Shown: positions 26,264 to 35,064 of the stretch, one piece after another | Layout: every line of letters starts with the position of its first letter | How positions within the stretch are numbered: position 1 is the first letter of the stretch | NCBI GenBank assembly: GCA_045539425.1 | Contig: JAZQFH010000038.1 | Span: 69,142 to 133,141 of the forward strand | Length of the DNA stretch: 64,000 bases | Source: RUG14871 sp045539425 | GTDB taxonomy: Bacteria; Bacillota_I; Bacilli_A; Erysipelotrichales; Erysipelotrichaceae | Direction: 5' to 3' | Notes under the pieces: model-generated | Seen by the model: the letters and a program-made list of their open reading frames with translations, nothing else | Told to the model about the DNA's origin: nothing | Databases searched by the model: none | Translations under genes and position numbers: made by a program

Positions 26264-29200
26264 CTAGGCATCAATGGTGGAGATGCGTAACGTGATCTCT
26301 TCCAGAACATTCAGGAGAACTCTCACCGTGTCTAAGGAAGTGAAGATGTTCGTGTTGTTTTCCGTTGCGCATAAGCGGATCTTCACGCCGTCAGAGAGTT
26401 CGTCCTCATCGGCAATATCCCTGGTATTGATGATATAGGCGATGTGGCCCTGACGGATGGAATTGATGATATCGTCATTGACCGATACCTTCTGCAGGAT
26501 TCTGGTACGGATACCGTTTTCCTTTAAATAACGTGCCGTACCGGTGGTGGCTTCAATGTTGAAGCCCAGATTGTAGAAGCGCCGGATTAACGGTAAGGCT
26601 TCTTCCTTATCCTTATCGGCAATCGTCACAAAGACCGTGCCGTAGTTTCGTAAATTCATGCCGGAAGCCTGTAAGGCTTTATATAATGCTCTATATAACG
26701 TATCGTCATAGCCGATGGCTTCCCCTGTGGATTTCATCTCAGGAGAGAGGTAGGAGTCCAGACCCTTGATCTTATTGAAGGAGAAGACCGGTACCTTGAC
26801 GTAGTAGCGCTTTTTTTCTTCCGGATAGAGATCAAAGATGCCCTGTTCCTTTAATGTCTTACCCAGGATGGCTTCCGTGGCGATATCCGCCAGCGGTAAC
26901 CCCGTGGCTTTGGAAAGGAACGGTACCGTACGGGAAGAGCGCGGATTTACTTCGATGATGTAAACCTTGTCTTCCTTATCGACAATAAACTGAATGTTGT
27001 ATAAGCCGACAATGCCGATGCCGACACCCAGTTTCTTGGTGTATTCCAGGATCTTGCCCTTGACCGCATTACTGATGGAGTATGCCGGATAGACTGAGAT
27101 GGAGTCACCGGAGTGAACGCCCGTGCGCTCGACAAGTTCCATAATACCGCCCACAAAGACATCACGTCCGTCGCAGATGGCATCCACTTCGACTTCCTTG
27201 CCTTCTATATACTTATCAACCAGGACCGGTTTGTCCTTGTCGATCTCGGCTGCTGTTTTCAGATACTGGCGGAGCTGCTCTTCGTTTCCGACGATCTGCA
27301 TGGCCCTGCCGCCTAAGACGTAGCTCGGGCGTACCAGTACCGGATAGCCGATCTCTTCGGCTGCCTTGACGCCTTCCTCGATTTCCGTAACGGCTCTTCC
27401 GGGCGGCTGCGGGATGTGCAGTTCGTTCAGGATATGTTCAAAACTGTCCCGGTTCTCGGCCCGCTCAATGGCGTCGCAGTCCGTACCGATGATCTTCACA
27501 CCGCGCTGACGCAGCGGTTCTGCCAGGTTGACGGCTGTCTGACCGCCTAAGGAGACGATGATGCCTTCCGGTTTTTCAAAGCGGATGACATTCATGGCAT
27601 CTTCCGGTGTCAGCGGTTCAAAATAGAGCTTGTCACTTGTCGTATAGTCCGTAGAGACTGTCTCCGGGTTGGAGTTGATGATGATGGCTTCGTATCCCGC
27701 CTTCTGTATGGCCTTGACCGCATGGACCGTGGAGTAGTCAAATTCCACACCCTGACCGATACGGATCGGACCGGCACCCAGAACGATGATCTTCTTTTTA
27801 TCGCTTAAACGGGATTCATTCTCTCCCGTATAGGAAGAGTAGTGGTAGGCAATGTATTTGCCCGTATGCAGCGTATCGACCATCTTAAAGACCGGGAAGA
27901 TGTTGTCCTTGATTCTTCTTTCATAGACGTCCATCTCTTCCAGATTCCAGAGCTTTGCGATCATTTTGTCGCCAAAGCCCATCTTCTTGGCTTCCTTTAA
28001 GACCTTTACGCTGTTGACGTTATCTTTCAGCTTCTTTTCCATCTTCACGATCTTCTGAATGGATTCCAGGAAGAGTTCCGTGATCATGGAGACTTCATGC
28101 AGCTTCTCAATTGAAATACCTCTGCGTAAGGCTTCCGCCACCGCAAAGATGCCGTCGGAGCGGAATTCGCTGATATAGGATAACAGTTCTTCATTACTGT
28201 AAGTATCAAATTTTTCCAGATATACGTGATGCACACCGATCTCTAACGAACGTACCGACTTCAGGATGCATTCCTCAAGATTCGCGCCGATACCCATGAC
28301 CTCGCCTGTGGCTTTCATCTGGGTTCCGAGGAAATTCGGCGCATCCGGGAACTTGTCAAACGGGAAGCGCGGGAATTTGGCTACGATGTAGTCCAGCGAC
28401 GGCTCCTTATCCGCCGTACCGCCGGCCACTTCGATTTCCTCGAGCGTCATGCCCAAGGCAATCTTGGCGCTGACTCTGGCGATCGGATAGCCGCTGGCTT
28501 TCGAGGCTAAGGCCGAGGAGCGGGAGACGCGCGGATTGACTTCGATTAAGAAGTATTCGCTTGTTTCCGGATTTAAGGCAAACTGAACGTTACAGCCGCC
28601 TTCCACCTGTAAGGCCTGAATGATCTTAATGGCGGAATCATTCAACATTTTTAAGTCATGATCATTTAAGGAAAGGATCGGTGCCACAACGATGGAGTCA
28701 CCCGTATGCACCCCCACCGGATCCACGTTTTCCATGCCGCAGATGGTGATGGCTTTATTGGTGGAGTCACGCATGACTTCAAATTCGATTTCCTTATAGC
28801 CTTTCACGCTCTTTTCCACCAGCACCTGATGGACCGGAGAGAGTTTGAAGCCGTTGGTCGCAATAGAGACGAGTTCTTCCTCATTGTAGGCAAAGCCGCC
28901 TCCCGTACCGCCTAAGGTAAAGGCCGGACGCAAAACGACCGGATAGCCGATATGTTTGGCCGCTTCCTTGGCTTCTTCAATGTTATAGGTGATTTCCGAC
29001 GGAATGACCGGTTCCCCGATGGAGATGCACATTTCCTTGAACAGTTCCCGGTCTTCCGCCTTTTCAATACTTTCCCGCGGTGTGCCTAACAGCTTCACAC
29101 CGCACTCTTTTAAAATACCTTTCTTATCGAGCTGAACCGCCAGGTTTAAGCCTGTCTGTCCGCCGATGCCCGGAACAATGGCGTCCGGACGCTCATAACG

Positions 29201-29434
29201 CAGAATCTTGGCAATGAATTCCAGCGTTAACGGCTCCATATAAACCTTATCCGCCATGGCCGTATCCGTCATGATGGTTGCCGGATTGGAGTTGCACAGG
29301 ATGACCTGATAGCCCTCTTCTCTAAGCGCCATGCATGCCTGTGTACCGGCATAGTCAAATTCAGCTGCCTGACCGATCACAATCGGGCCACTGCCGATGA
29401 TTAATACCTTTTTGATGTCTTCCCTTTTTGGCAT
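26264..29434 (-). CDS. carB: Carbamoyl-phosphate synthase large chain
   Basis: 1,056 residues, normal length. It has two ATP-grasp halves (each with GSGPI or GAGPI near its start) and a C-terminal MGS-like allosteric domain from about residue 930. It makes carbamoyl phosphate from bicarbonate, ammonia and two ATP. ATG at 29434 (PKREDIKKVLIIGSG) is the family start; an in-frame start at 29503 would overlap pyrC. The small, glutamine-cleaving subunit gene carA is not in this operon or elsewhere in the window. Confidence 0.96.
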   Translation of the reverse strand: MPKREDIKKVLIIGSGPIVIGQAAEFDYAGTQACMALREEGYQVILCNSNPATIMTDTAMADKVYMEPLTLEFIAKILRYERPDAIVPGIGGQTGLNLAVQLDKKGILKECGVKLLGTPRESIEKAEDRELFKEMCISIGEPVIPSEITYNIEEAKEAAKHIGYPVVLRPAFTLGGTGGGFAYNEEELVSIATNGFKLSPVHQVLVEKSVKGYKEIEFEVMRDSTNKAITICGMENVDPVGVHTGDSIVVAPILSLNDHDLKMLNDSAIKIIQALQVEGGCNVQFALNPETSEYFLIEVNPRVSRSSALASKASGYPIARVSAKIALGMTLEEIEVAGGTADKEPSLDYIVAKFPRFPFDKFPDAPNFLGTQMKATGEVMGIGANLEECILKSVRSLEIGVHHVYLEKFDTYSNEELLSYISEFRSDGIFAVAEALRRGISIEKLHEVSMITELFLESIQKIVKMEKKLKDNVNSVKVLKEAKKMGFGDKMIAKLWNLEEMDVYERRIKDNIFPVFKMVDTLHTGKYIAYHYSSYTGENESRLSDKKKIIVLGAGPIRIGQGVEFDYSTVHAVKAIQKAGYEAIIINSNPETVSTDYTTSDKLYFEPLTPEDAMNVIRFEKPEGIIVSLGGQTAVNLAEPLRQRGVKIIGTDCDAIERAENRDSFEHILNELHIPQPPGRAVTEIEEGVKAAEEIGYPVLVRPSYVLGGRAMQIVGNEEQLRQYLKTAAEIDKDKPVLVDKYIEGKEVEVDAICDGRDVFVGGIMELVERTGVHSGDSISVYPAYSISNAVKGKILEYTKKLGVGIGIVGLYNIQFIVDKEDKVYIIEVNPRSSRTVPFLSKATGLPLADIATEAILGKTLKEQGIFDLYPEEKKRYYVKVPVFSFNKIKGLDSYLSPEMKSTGEAIGYDDTLYRALYKALQASGMNLRNYGTVFVTIADKDKEEALPLIRRFYNLGFNIEATTGTARYLKENGIRTRILQKVSVNDDIINSIRQGHIAYIINTRDIADEDELSDGVKIRLCATENNTNIFTSLDTVRVLLNVLEEITLRISTIDA

Positions 29435-29451
29435 AAACTGTATCTTCCCCT

Positions 29452-30648
29452 CTATTTCTCTTTCCGGTAGGCAACCCTTCCGTCGCACACCGTCAGTAAG
29501 CATTCTCCATATACTTCCATTCCTTCAAACGGAGTGGCCTTCCCTTTGGATAAGAACTCCGCAGGATCAATGGTATATTTCTTATCTAAATCCCAGACAC
29601 TGTAGGAATTCCCAAGCGCTAATCCGAAGCGTTTGCGCGGATTGTCCACCAAGAGTTCCACCAGCTTCTCCAGGGTGATGATTCCTTTTTTTACAAGGTA
29701 CGTATATAGGAGCGGGAACGCCGTCTCAATTCCGACGATTCCAAACGCGCTCTTCTCCAAGCCTTTACTCTTCTCTTCCGCGCTGTGCGGAGCATGGTCT
29801 GTGGCAATCATATCGATCGTGCCGTCCAGTAAACCCTCAATCAGCGCTTCGTGATCTTCTTTGCTGCGTAAAGGCGGATTCATCTTCCATTTCCCGTCTT
29901 CCTGCAAATCATTCTCGTCTAAGATCAGGTAATGCGGTGCCGTCTCACAGGTCACATCCACGCCCTCTTTTTTCGCCTGGCGTATGATTTCCACGCTTTC
30001 CTTTGTGGAGATATGGCAGACGTGATAGCTGCAGCCGGTTTCTTTGGCTAAGCGCACATCCCGCTCAATTTCCTTCCATTCACTCTCCGAGCAGATACCT
30101 CTGTGGCCATGCTCTTTGGCGTAGACGCCGTCATGGATATATCCGCCATGCAGTAATTCATTCACTTCACAATGCGCCGCAACGATCTTATTTAAGCGTT
30201 TTGCCTCAAGCATGACTTCCTTCATTTTCTCTTCCGCCTGGATGCCTTTTCCGTCATCGGAAAACGCGCAGACATATGGTGCCATCTCCTCTAACGCCGC
30301 CATCTCTTCTCCCATCTCTTTTACCGTACAGGAGCCATACGGAATCACTTCAATGACTGCATCCTTTTCGATAATCTCCAGCTCTTTTCTTAAGTTTTCA
30401 TACGTATCCGGAACCGGGTTCAGATTCGGCATCGGGCAGACCGTTGTATATCCGCCATGCGCTGAGGCTAAACTTCCGCTATGAATGGTTTCCTTATAAG
30501 AAAAACCCGGCTCCCTGAGATGAACATGAACATCACAGAAGCCGGGAAAAATAACAATACCATTATCATCGGAAATAAGAGACAGAAAATCATCCGCAAC
30601 ATCGAGTGCATACTTCTCATTCTGGAACACACGTGCCTTGTTTAACAT
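29452..30648 (-). CDS. pyrC: Dihydroorotase
   Basis: 398 residues, class I type. Metal motif DVHVHLREPG, later ligands HCEVNE and CHISTKES, and the catalytic aspartate in TDHAPH are present. It closes carbamoyl aspartate to dihydroorotate. First gene of the pyr operon; AAGGAGG precedes ATG at 30648. A short hairpin (TTCTTTCGGAAGGA) can cover part of this ribosome binding site. Confidence 0.96.
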   Translation of the reverse strand: MLNKARVFQNEKYALDVADDFLSLISDDNGIVIFPGFCDVHVHLREPGFSYKETIHSGSLASAHGGYTTVCPMPNLNPVPDTYENLRKELEIIEKDAVIEVIPYGSCTVKEMGEEMAALEEMAPYVCAFSDDGKGIQAEEKMKEVMLEAKRLNKIVAAHCEVNELLHGGYIHDGVYAKEHGHRGICSESEWKEIERDVRLAKETGCSYHVCHISTKESVEIIRQAKKEGVDVTCETAPHYLILDENDLQEDGKWKMNPPLRSKEDHEALIEGLLDGTIDMIATDHAPHSAEEKSKGLEKSAFGIVGIETAFPLLYTYLVKKGIITLEKLVELLVDNPRKRFGLALGNSYSVWDLDKKYTIDPAEFLSKGKATPFEGMEVYGECLLTVCDGRVAYRKEK

Positions 30649-30706
30649 AAGTGCCTCCTTCCGAAAGAATCCTGCATGAAAACAGAACCCTCTCCATTCA
30701 GGTCTT

Positions 30707-30726
30707 AACAGTCTCTCTGTACTGTT
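30707..30726 (-). promoter_or_regulatory. PyrR-box-like hairpin in the pyr leader
   Basis: The minus strand reads AGTACAGAGAGACT (30710-30723) inside a stem of AACAGT and ACTGTT. The known PyrR-binding loop in Bacillus is close to AGTCCAGAGAGGCT, a match at 12 of 14 positions. It lies about 15 bases after the likely transcription start and 60 bases before pyrC. No clear attenuator hairpin with a T run follows, so control might act on translation or mRNA stability. Confidence 0.5.
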
Positions 30727-30747
30727 TTAAAAACCTTTTCTTTTGTT

Positions 30748-30776
30748 AGTCTAACAACAAAGGCGCCCTCTGTCAA
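30748..30776 (-). promoter_or_regulatory. Promoter of the pyr operon
   Basis: Minus strand TTGACA (30771-30776), exactly 17 bases, TAGACT (30748-30753). The -10 region lies in a small inverted repeat TTGTTAG-T-CTAACAA (30744-30758 region). Confidence 0.75.
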
Positions 30777-30905
30777 CGGAATTTCCCCTGAAACTCCTTT
30801 CAAAATATACCCGCAAAATGCGAATTGATTTTTCCTTCTCAAAACGCACTCAGAAGAAGACCACTACCTTTTACGAATGAAATCAAACCGAGTATTGTCC
30901 CTGTG

Positions 30906-30950
30906 AATGCGATGAAATCGATAGTGCACTATCGTTTTCATCGCATTTTT
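30906..30950 (+). repeat. Long inverted repeat in the intergenic region, terminator-like
   Basis: AATGCGATGAAA (30906-30917) pairs with TTTCATCGCATT (30936-30947), and inside it CGATAG pairs with CTATCG around TGCA: 18 bp with one central mismatch, then TTT on the plus strand. No plus-strand gene precedes it. It may end an unseen small RNA, or be a protein-binding site. The rest of 30777-30905 shows nothing I recognise. Confidence 0.55.
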
Positions 30951-30962
30951 GACTTTCCATTG

Positions 30963-30985
30963 AAAAAAGCGGTTTCCCGCTTTTT
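30963..30985 (-). terminator. Terminator of the GPH transporter-esterase operon
   Basis: AAAAGCGG (30965-30972), four bases, CCGCTTTT (30977-30984), with a T run on the minus strand. Confidence 0.85.
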
Positions 30986-30998
30986 ATCATTCTCTGCT

Positions 30999-31772
30999 CT
31001 ATTCCACTTCGTATAGCAACGTTCCCATAATAAAGGGCAGCTGTTTCTCCCAACTCACTTCAGAGTGGATACCGTTCGGGACGATGCGGCTTACCAATAA
31101 GATCTTCTTTTCCTGTAACAGGGATACCATTTCCCGCCACTCTCCTTCATACATCGGGAGCTTTTCGGAGAATTCCTTTTCCCCCGCGTCCATATACAGT
31201 ACGGTATCGCTTGTTACACTGGCGTTCTGAATCATTTTCTTCACTTCGTCATACGTGAAGTATACCGCCGGAGAGACGGAGGCACCGCGTGAGAATACAT
31301 CATTGTATTCCAGCACGGCATAAAGTGTCATCAGTCCTCCCATGGAACTGCCGGCAATAAAGGTATGCTTTCTGTCCGGAAGCGTCGGATAATGTTCATC
31401 GATATAAGGCTTGAACTCTTTACTCAACCAGTCCATGGTGATCTGTCCCCTGCCTTTGATTTTACCGATGGCCTCATGTTCAAAGGAGAACGGGCTGTAT
31501 TCTGAAAAGCGTCCGCCGTACGGATGGTCTTCTTTGTGGAAGTTACAGTCGACAGCTGCCACAACTAATGGTGTTTTGTTTTCTTCCAGGTATTTTAATA
31601 ACCCCCAGCTTTTACCGAAGGAGGCCGTTTCATCATAAAAGAGATTGTGCCCGTCAAACATGTATAATACCGGATAGCGTTTCCCTTCGGAATCATCCGG
31701 CACATAGACGTAAGCTCTGCGCTCTTCCTCTTCGGTTAACTGCGGAATTGTTATCTTAAAAATATCAATCAT
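30999..31772 (-). CDS. Esterase D/enterochelin-esterase-like alpha/beta hydrolase
   Basis: 257 residues. An N-terminal stretch RRAYVYVPDD leads into YPVLYMFDGHN, typical of the putative esterase family; the nucleophile is in AGSSMGG. A late aspartate (YMDAGE) and histidine (NGIHSEVSWE) can complete the triad. No signal peptide is present. It is the last gene of the operon with the GPH transporter, a second esterase and a PHP phosphatase, so it probably removes acyl groups from an imported sugar. Confidence 0.87.
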   Translation of the reverse strand: MIDIFKITIPQLTEEEERRAYVYVPDDSEGKRYPVLYMFDGHNLFYDETASFGKSWGLLKYLEENKTPLVVAAVDCNFHKEDHPYGGRFSEYSPFSFEHEAIGKIKGRGQITMDWLSKEFKPYIDEHYPTLPDRKHTFIAGSSMGGLMTLYAVLEYNDVFSRGASVSPAVYFTYDEVKKMIQNASVTSDTVLYMDAGEKEFSEKLPMYEGEWREMVSLLQEKKILLVSRIVPNGIHSEVSWEKQLPFIMGTLLYEVE

Positions 31773-31777
31773 AGTAT

Positions 31778-32491
31778 TTATCCTTTATAATGGATCCACG
31801 ATTTGAACTTTTCTTCATCATTATTAATAATCAGATTTTCATCAAAGCCCATCTCTTCCAGAAGTTTCATTGCGTCCGCAACATCTCCGACTCTAGAGGG
31901 CTCATGGGCATCCGAACCCACAAAGATAAAGGTACGGTATTCCATGCACAGTTTCAGATAAACGGGAATGTTCTCCAGCGTCCCCATTCGCCACGGGTGT
32001 TTGATATGCGAACTGTTGACTTCCAGAGCCACCCCGTATTCTTTTGCGCCTTTTACCAGCATTTCATAGTCCAGCGGGAAATAGCCGTCATCAGGATGGG
32101 AAACAAAGAAGGTTTTGGGATGCGCCATGCATTTTAAGAGATTCTCCGTATTCTCCTTGGCACTCTTTGGTTCATAACAGGTGCCGTGAATCCCGACAAT
32201 GTTGTAATCCAACAGGTTCAGATAAGAGTCACTAAGCGTCATGGTGCCGTCATTTCTCACGTTGTTTTCCACGCCGTAATAGATATGGACCCCGTTTATT
32301 TCCCTGGGAATATTTATCATTTCAGAAAACCATTTCACATCAGTTCTCCGGTCCACGCCCGGCGCATGGTCGCTGATACCCAAGCCTGTTAAGCCTTTTT
32401 CATAGGCGGCCAGGGCATTCTCCTCCACCGTCCCGATGGCGTGTCCCGAAGCAATCGTATGCGTATGAAGATCGACAACGATCGGTTTCAT
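31778..32491 (-). CDS. PHP-domain phosphatase-like protein
   Basis: 237 residues of the YcdX/histidinol-phosphatase-like PHP type. It begins VDLHTHTIASGHA with metal-binding histidines, continues with GISDHAPG, HPDDGYF, and VGSDAHEP. It probably hydrolyses a phosphate ester with a trinuclear metal site. Its start codon directly follows the stop of the neighbouring esterase, so it is part of the operon. The true substrate may be a sugar phosphate rather than histidinol phosphate. Confidence 0.88.
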   Translation of the reverse strand: MKPIVVDLHTHTIASGHAIGTVEENALAAYEKGLTGLGISDHAPGVDRRTDVKWFSEMINIPREINGVHIYYGVENNVRNDGTMTLSDSYLNLLDYNIVGIHGTCYEPKSAKENTENLLKCMAHPKTFFVSHPDDGYFPLDYEMLVKGAKEYGVALEVNSSHIKHPWRMGTLENIPVYLKLCMEYRTFIFVGSDAHEPSRVGDVADAMKLLEEMGFDENLIINNDEEKFKSWIHYKG

Positions 32492-33430
32492 TTACTTCTT
32501 TTCCCCAAAGACTTTCGCAATAAAGGCCTTTACCAGCGGGTGCTCTTCCCGCTTCACATATCCGTGTTTCGTATCCGTAAGCTGGGCGTGTGCGAAGTCT
32601 TTTAATTCATGGTACTCCACATCGCACCCTTCTTCCTTCAGCCGCACAAACATCATGCGGGCTTCATCTCTTAGACTTTCCCTATTCGACGCATCGAGAT
32701 AAACCGGCGGATAGTTGCTTAAGTCACCGCATAACGGGGAAAGATACGGATGGTCGATCGGTAACTCTCCCGGATAGATCTGCAATACGCCTTCATTGAT
32801 CCCGAAGATGATTCCAAAGTCCGTCTTCATGGCATTTTCATAGTAGCTGTAGGGATAATGCAGAAACTGCACCACCGGGCTTGAGGCAATGATGCCGCCC
32901 GGATAAGGCAGATTGGAATCTTTCAGCTTATGCGGTAAGCCCAGTACCAGGTTTCCTCCGGCAGACTCGCCCATTAAGATGATGTTTTCCGGTTTATAGT
33001 GCTGAAGAAGGTATTTATACCCGTTTTCACAGTCCGTCATGGTGTCGATGCAGTGATAGTTCGGTGCCATGCGGTAGTCCACGGAATAGACGTTATAACC
33101 CCAGTTCTTCGCCACATAGGTCACAAACGGCATCGCCATTCGGGTGTCCCCGTTGATAAAGCCGCCGCCGTGAATGTAGTAGAGAACCTTATCGGTTGGA
33201 TTGCCTTCCTTCTTAAAGAACCAGCTCGAACAATGTTCCAGGTTGATTCTTGCCATCTGCAGCCCTTCCTTATATTTCTCATCTACCGTAAAGCAGTCGT
33301 AGTCCCGCTCGTCATTGCGCTTGCGCCAGTCTTCGAAATCTTTCTCCGTCGCAATCATCCGTCCCGGATGGTTGTGTTTCTTGACATAACGCTTGGCATT
33401 TTTGATCCAAAAATACAGTGTCGGTCTCAT
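32492..33430 (-). CDS. Alpha/beta hydrolase of the HSL esterase family
   Basis: 312 residues. HGGG oxyanion motif in YYIHGGGFING and nucleophile elbow GESAGG; the late Asp is near YLDAS and His in DFAHAQL. It is a cytoplasmic carboxyl esterase. It lies 17 bases after the transporter gene and abuts the PHP gene. It resembles the HSL esterase at 7.6-8.5 kb, but the two are clearly diverged. Confidence 0.9.
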   Translation of the reverse strand: MRPTLYFWIKNAKRYVKKHNHPGRMIATEKDFEDWRKRNDERDYDCFTVDEKYKEGLQMARINLEHCSSWFFKKEGNPTDKVLYYIHGGGFINGDTRMAMPFVTYVAKNWGYNVYSVDYRMAPNYHCIDTMTDCENGYKYLLQHYKPENIILMGESAGGNLVLGLPHKLKDSNLPYPGGIIASSPVVQFLHYPYSYYENAMKTDFGIIFGINEGVLQIYPGELPIDHPYLSPLCGDLSNYPPVYLDASNRESLRDEARMMFVRLKEEGCDVEYHELKDFAHAQLTDTKHGYVKREEHPLVKAFIAKVFGEKK

Positions 33431-33447
33431 AAACCATACCTCTTATC

Positions 33448-34923
33448 TTAATATTTCTTCGATAACATGGCGTCGCATTCTTCGCGCGTGATCTCGCCGT
33501 TATTGTAGCGGATCATGATCGCGACGTCCTTATCGTTCAGGTTATAGAACAGGTTGCAGACATAAAGCAGAACGTAACCGATGATCGGTAAGCCGGCCGT
33601 GATAAACCATAAGGCCTTAATGGCACTGTCCGGCTGGGCCACGCCCATCTCAGAGAGCTGCATAAAGCTCTCTGCCTCTACCGTAACCCATCCGGCAGCT
33701 CCTAAGATCGCTAAGGCAATGGAACCCGGGAAGGCATTGGAGAAAACCTGCGCAAAGGTGGATAGGGAAGCCTGAATGCCCGTCAGATCCTTTCCGGTCT
33801 TGTACTTGCCGTACTCGATGACCTGCGGCTTCATGAAGTTCTCACATCCCCCGGCAATACTCTTCGGAATCTGCAGCAGGCACTGCATAACGATATATAA
33901 TCCAATATTCTTATGACCCATCAGATAGACAATAACGGCAATCGCAATGGAGATCGGGGTGAATGTCATGTAGATCTTATGACGGTCATGTTTCTCATAG
34001 ATCTTCGGCAAAATCAGCATGATCACAAAGCCCAGTACCGTGCCGACCATGCCCTGGATCGTCGTTACCAGCTCATCCCCGAAGAGATAGTAGGCACCGA
34101 TAATACCCAGTGCATCATTGGTGGATAAAATGCTCTGTAACATCTTGCCGCCGTAGAAGGCTAAGAGGTTTCTGTTATGCAGAGCATCCAGAAGAGAGCG
34201 GAAGAACGGAGCTTTTTCATCCGTAACGTTGGTATTGCTTTCATCTTTACCCGTATAGGCATGTTCCTCGACTTTGGTGATCATCGGAATCAGTAAGATA
34301 ATCGCCAAAGCAACAAAGATGAAGGCAATGGTACGGAAGGATAACCCTACCCGGCTGCTGGCAAGGATATTGGCGGCTGCCGAGATCGGAACCATGATGA
34401 CAAAGAGCGTTACCATGCCCTTCATAATCAGCTGGTCTCTTTCCTGCGTGTTGCTGGTAAGCGTTGTCTGCATGGAAGTCATGGAGATATCCATAAAGCT
34501 GTAACCGACATCCGCCATGAAGTAGAAAAAGGCTACCCAGGCAATCTTTAACGGCGTGCTTAAGCTTAGCGGCATGCAGTAAAGTCCGAGGATACCGATC
34601 GGCATGATCGGCCAGATCAGCTTGTACCATGGTAAGAATCTGCCCTTACCAACAATCTTGGAGAGTTTCGGATTCTTCTCCGGACGGAAGCGGTCAATCG
34701 CCCAGCCGAAGAGCAGATCGTCAAAGCCGTCCACGATCTTCATCACCAGTAAGAGTACGGCCGATACTTCCAGCCCGATTCCCGATAGGAGAAGATAGGT
34801 CGTCAGAAACGACCCCATCATACCGCTCATGGTATACGGGGAAATTAAGCCGAGATAATAACTGAAGCGCTCTTTGGCAGTCGTCTGCCAGTCAGGATGC
34901 TGCTGTTTCTTTTCCTTTTTCAT
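33448..34923 (-). CDS. GPH-family sugar/cation symporter
   Basis: 491 residues with 12 membrane helices and the GPH loop DDLLFGWAIDRFRPEKNPKL. It should import a glycoside or modified sugar with Na+ or H+. ATG at 34923 is chosen; AGAGGATCAT before it is nearly the same ribosome-binding region as in the transporter-GH2 fusion. The C-terminal tail NGEITREECDAMLSKKY is typical of free GPH carriers, in contrast with the fusion gene. First gene of a four-gene operon. Confidence 0.92.
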   Translation of the reverse strand: MKKEKKQQHPDWQTTAKERFSYYLGLISPYTMSGMMGSFLTTYLLLSGIGLEVSAVLLLVMKIVDGFDDLLFGWAIDRFRPEKNPKLSKIVGKGRFLPWYKLIWPIMPIGILGLYCMPLSLSTPLKIAWVAFFYFMADVGYSFMDISMTSMQTTLTSNTQERDQLIMKGMVTLFVIMVPISAAANILASSRVGLSFRTIAFIFVALAIILLIPMITKVEEHAYTGKDESNTNVTDEKAPFFRSLLDALHNRNLLAFYGGKMLQSILSTNDALGIIGAYYLFGDELVTTIQGMVGTVLGFVIMLILPKIYEKHDRHKIYMTFTPISIAIAVIVYLMGHKNIGLYIVMQCLLQIPKSIAGGCENFMKPQVIEYGKYKTGKDLTGIQASLSTFAQVFSNAFPGSIALAILGAAGWVTVEAESFMQLSEMGVAQPDSAIKALWFITAGLPIIGYVLLYVCNLFYNLNDKDVAIMIRYNNGEITREECDAMLSKKY

Positions 34924-35015
34924 ATGATCCTCTTTTCCGCAAACAAACCACAAAAACAAGAAGGCATCCATGGATGCTGTTACTGTTTGAATGATATTTG
35001 CCTGTTGTTACCTCT

Positions 35016-35042
35016 ATTATAAAACGGAGAACATGTCTCCGT
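35016..35042 (-). promoter_or_regulatory. Promoter of the transporter operon overlapping a hairpin
   Basis: Minus strand: a TATAAT (35016-35021) is preceded by an inverted repeat ACGGAGA, five bases, TCTCCGT (35024-35042). The same hairpin followed by TTTTAT could end the AraC transcript. So one element may serve as terminator for araC-type gene and as operator over the -35 region of the next operon. Confidence 0.5.
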
Positions 35043-35064
35043 CTTTCTATCCTTTTACCGATAA

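Noticed and set aside
29435..29503. Longer CarB start
   Set aside because: It would overlap the end of pyrC, and the extra residues are not found in CarB proteins.
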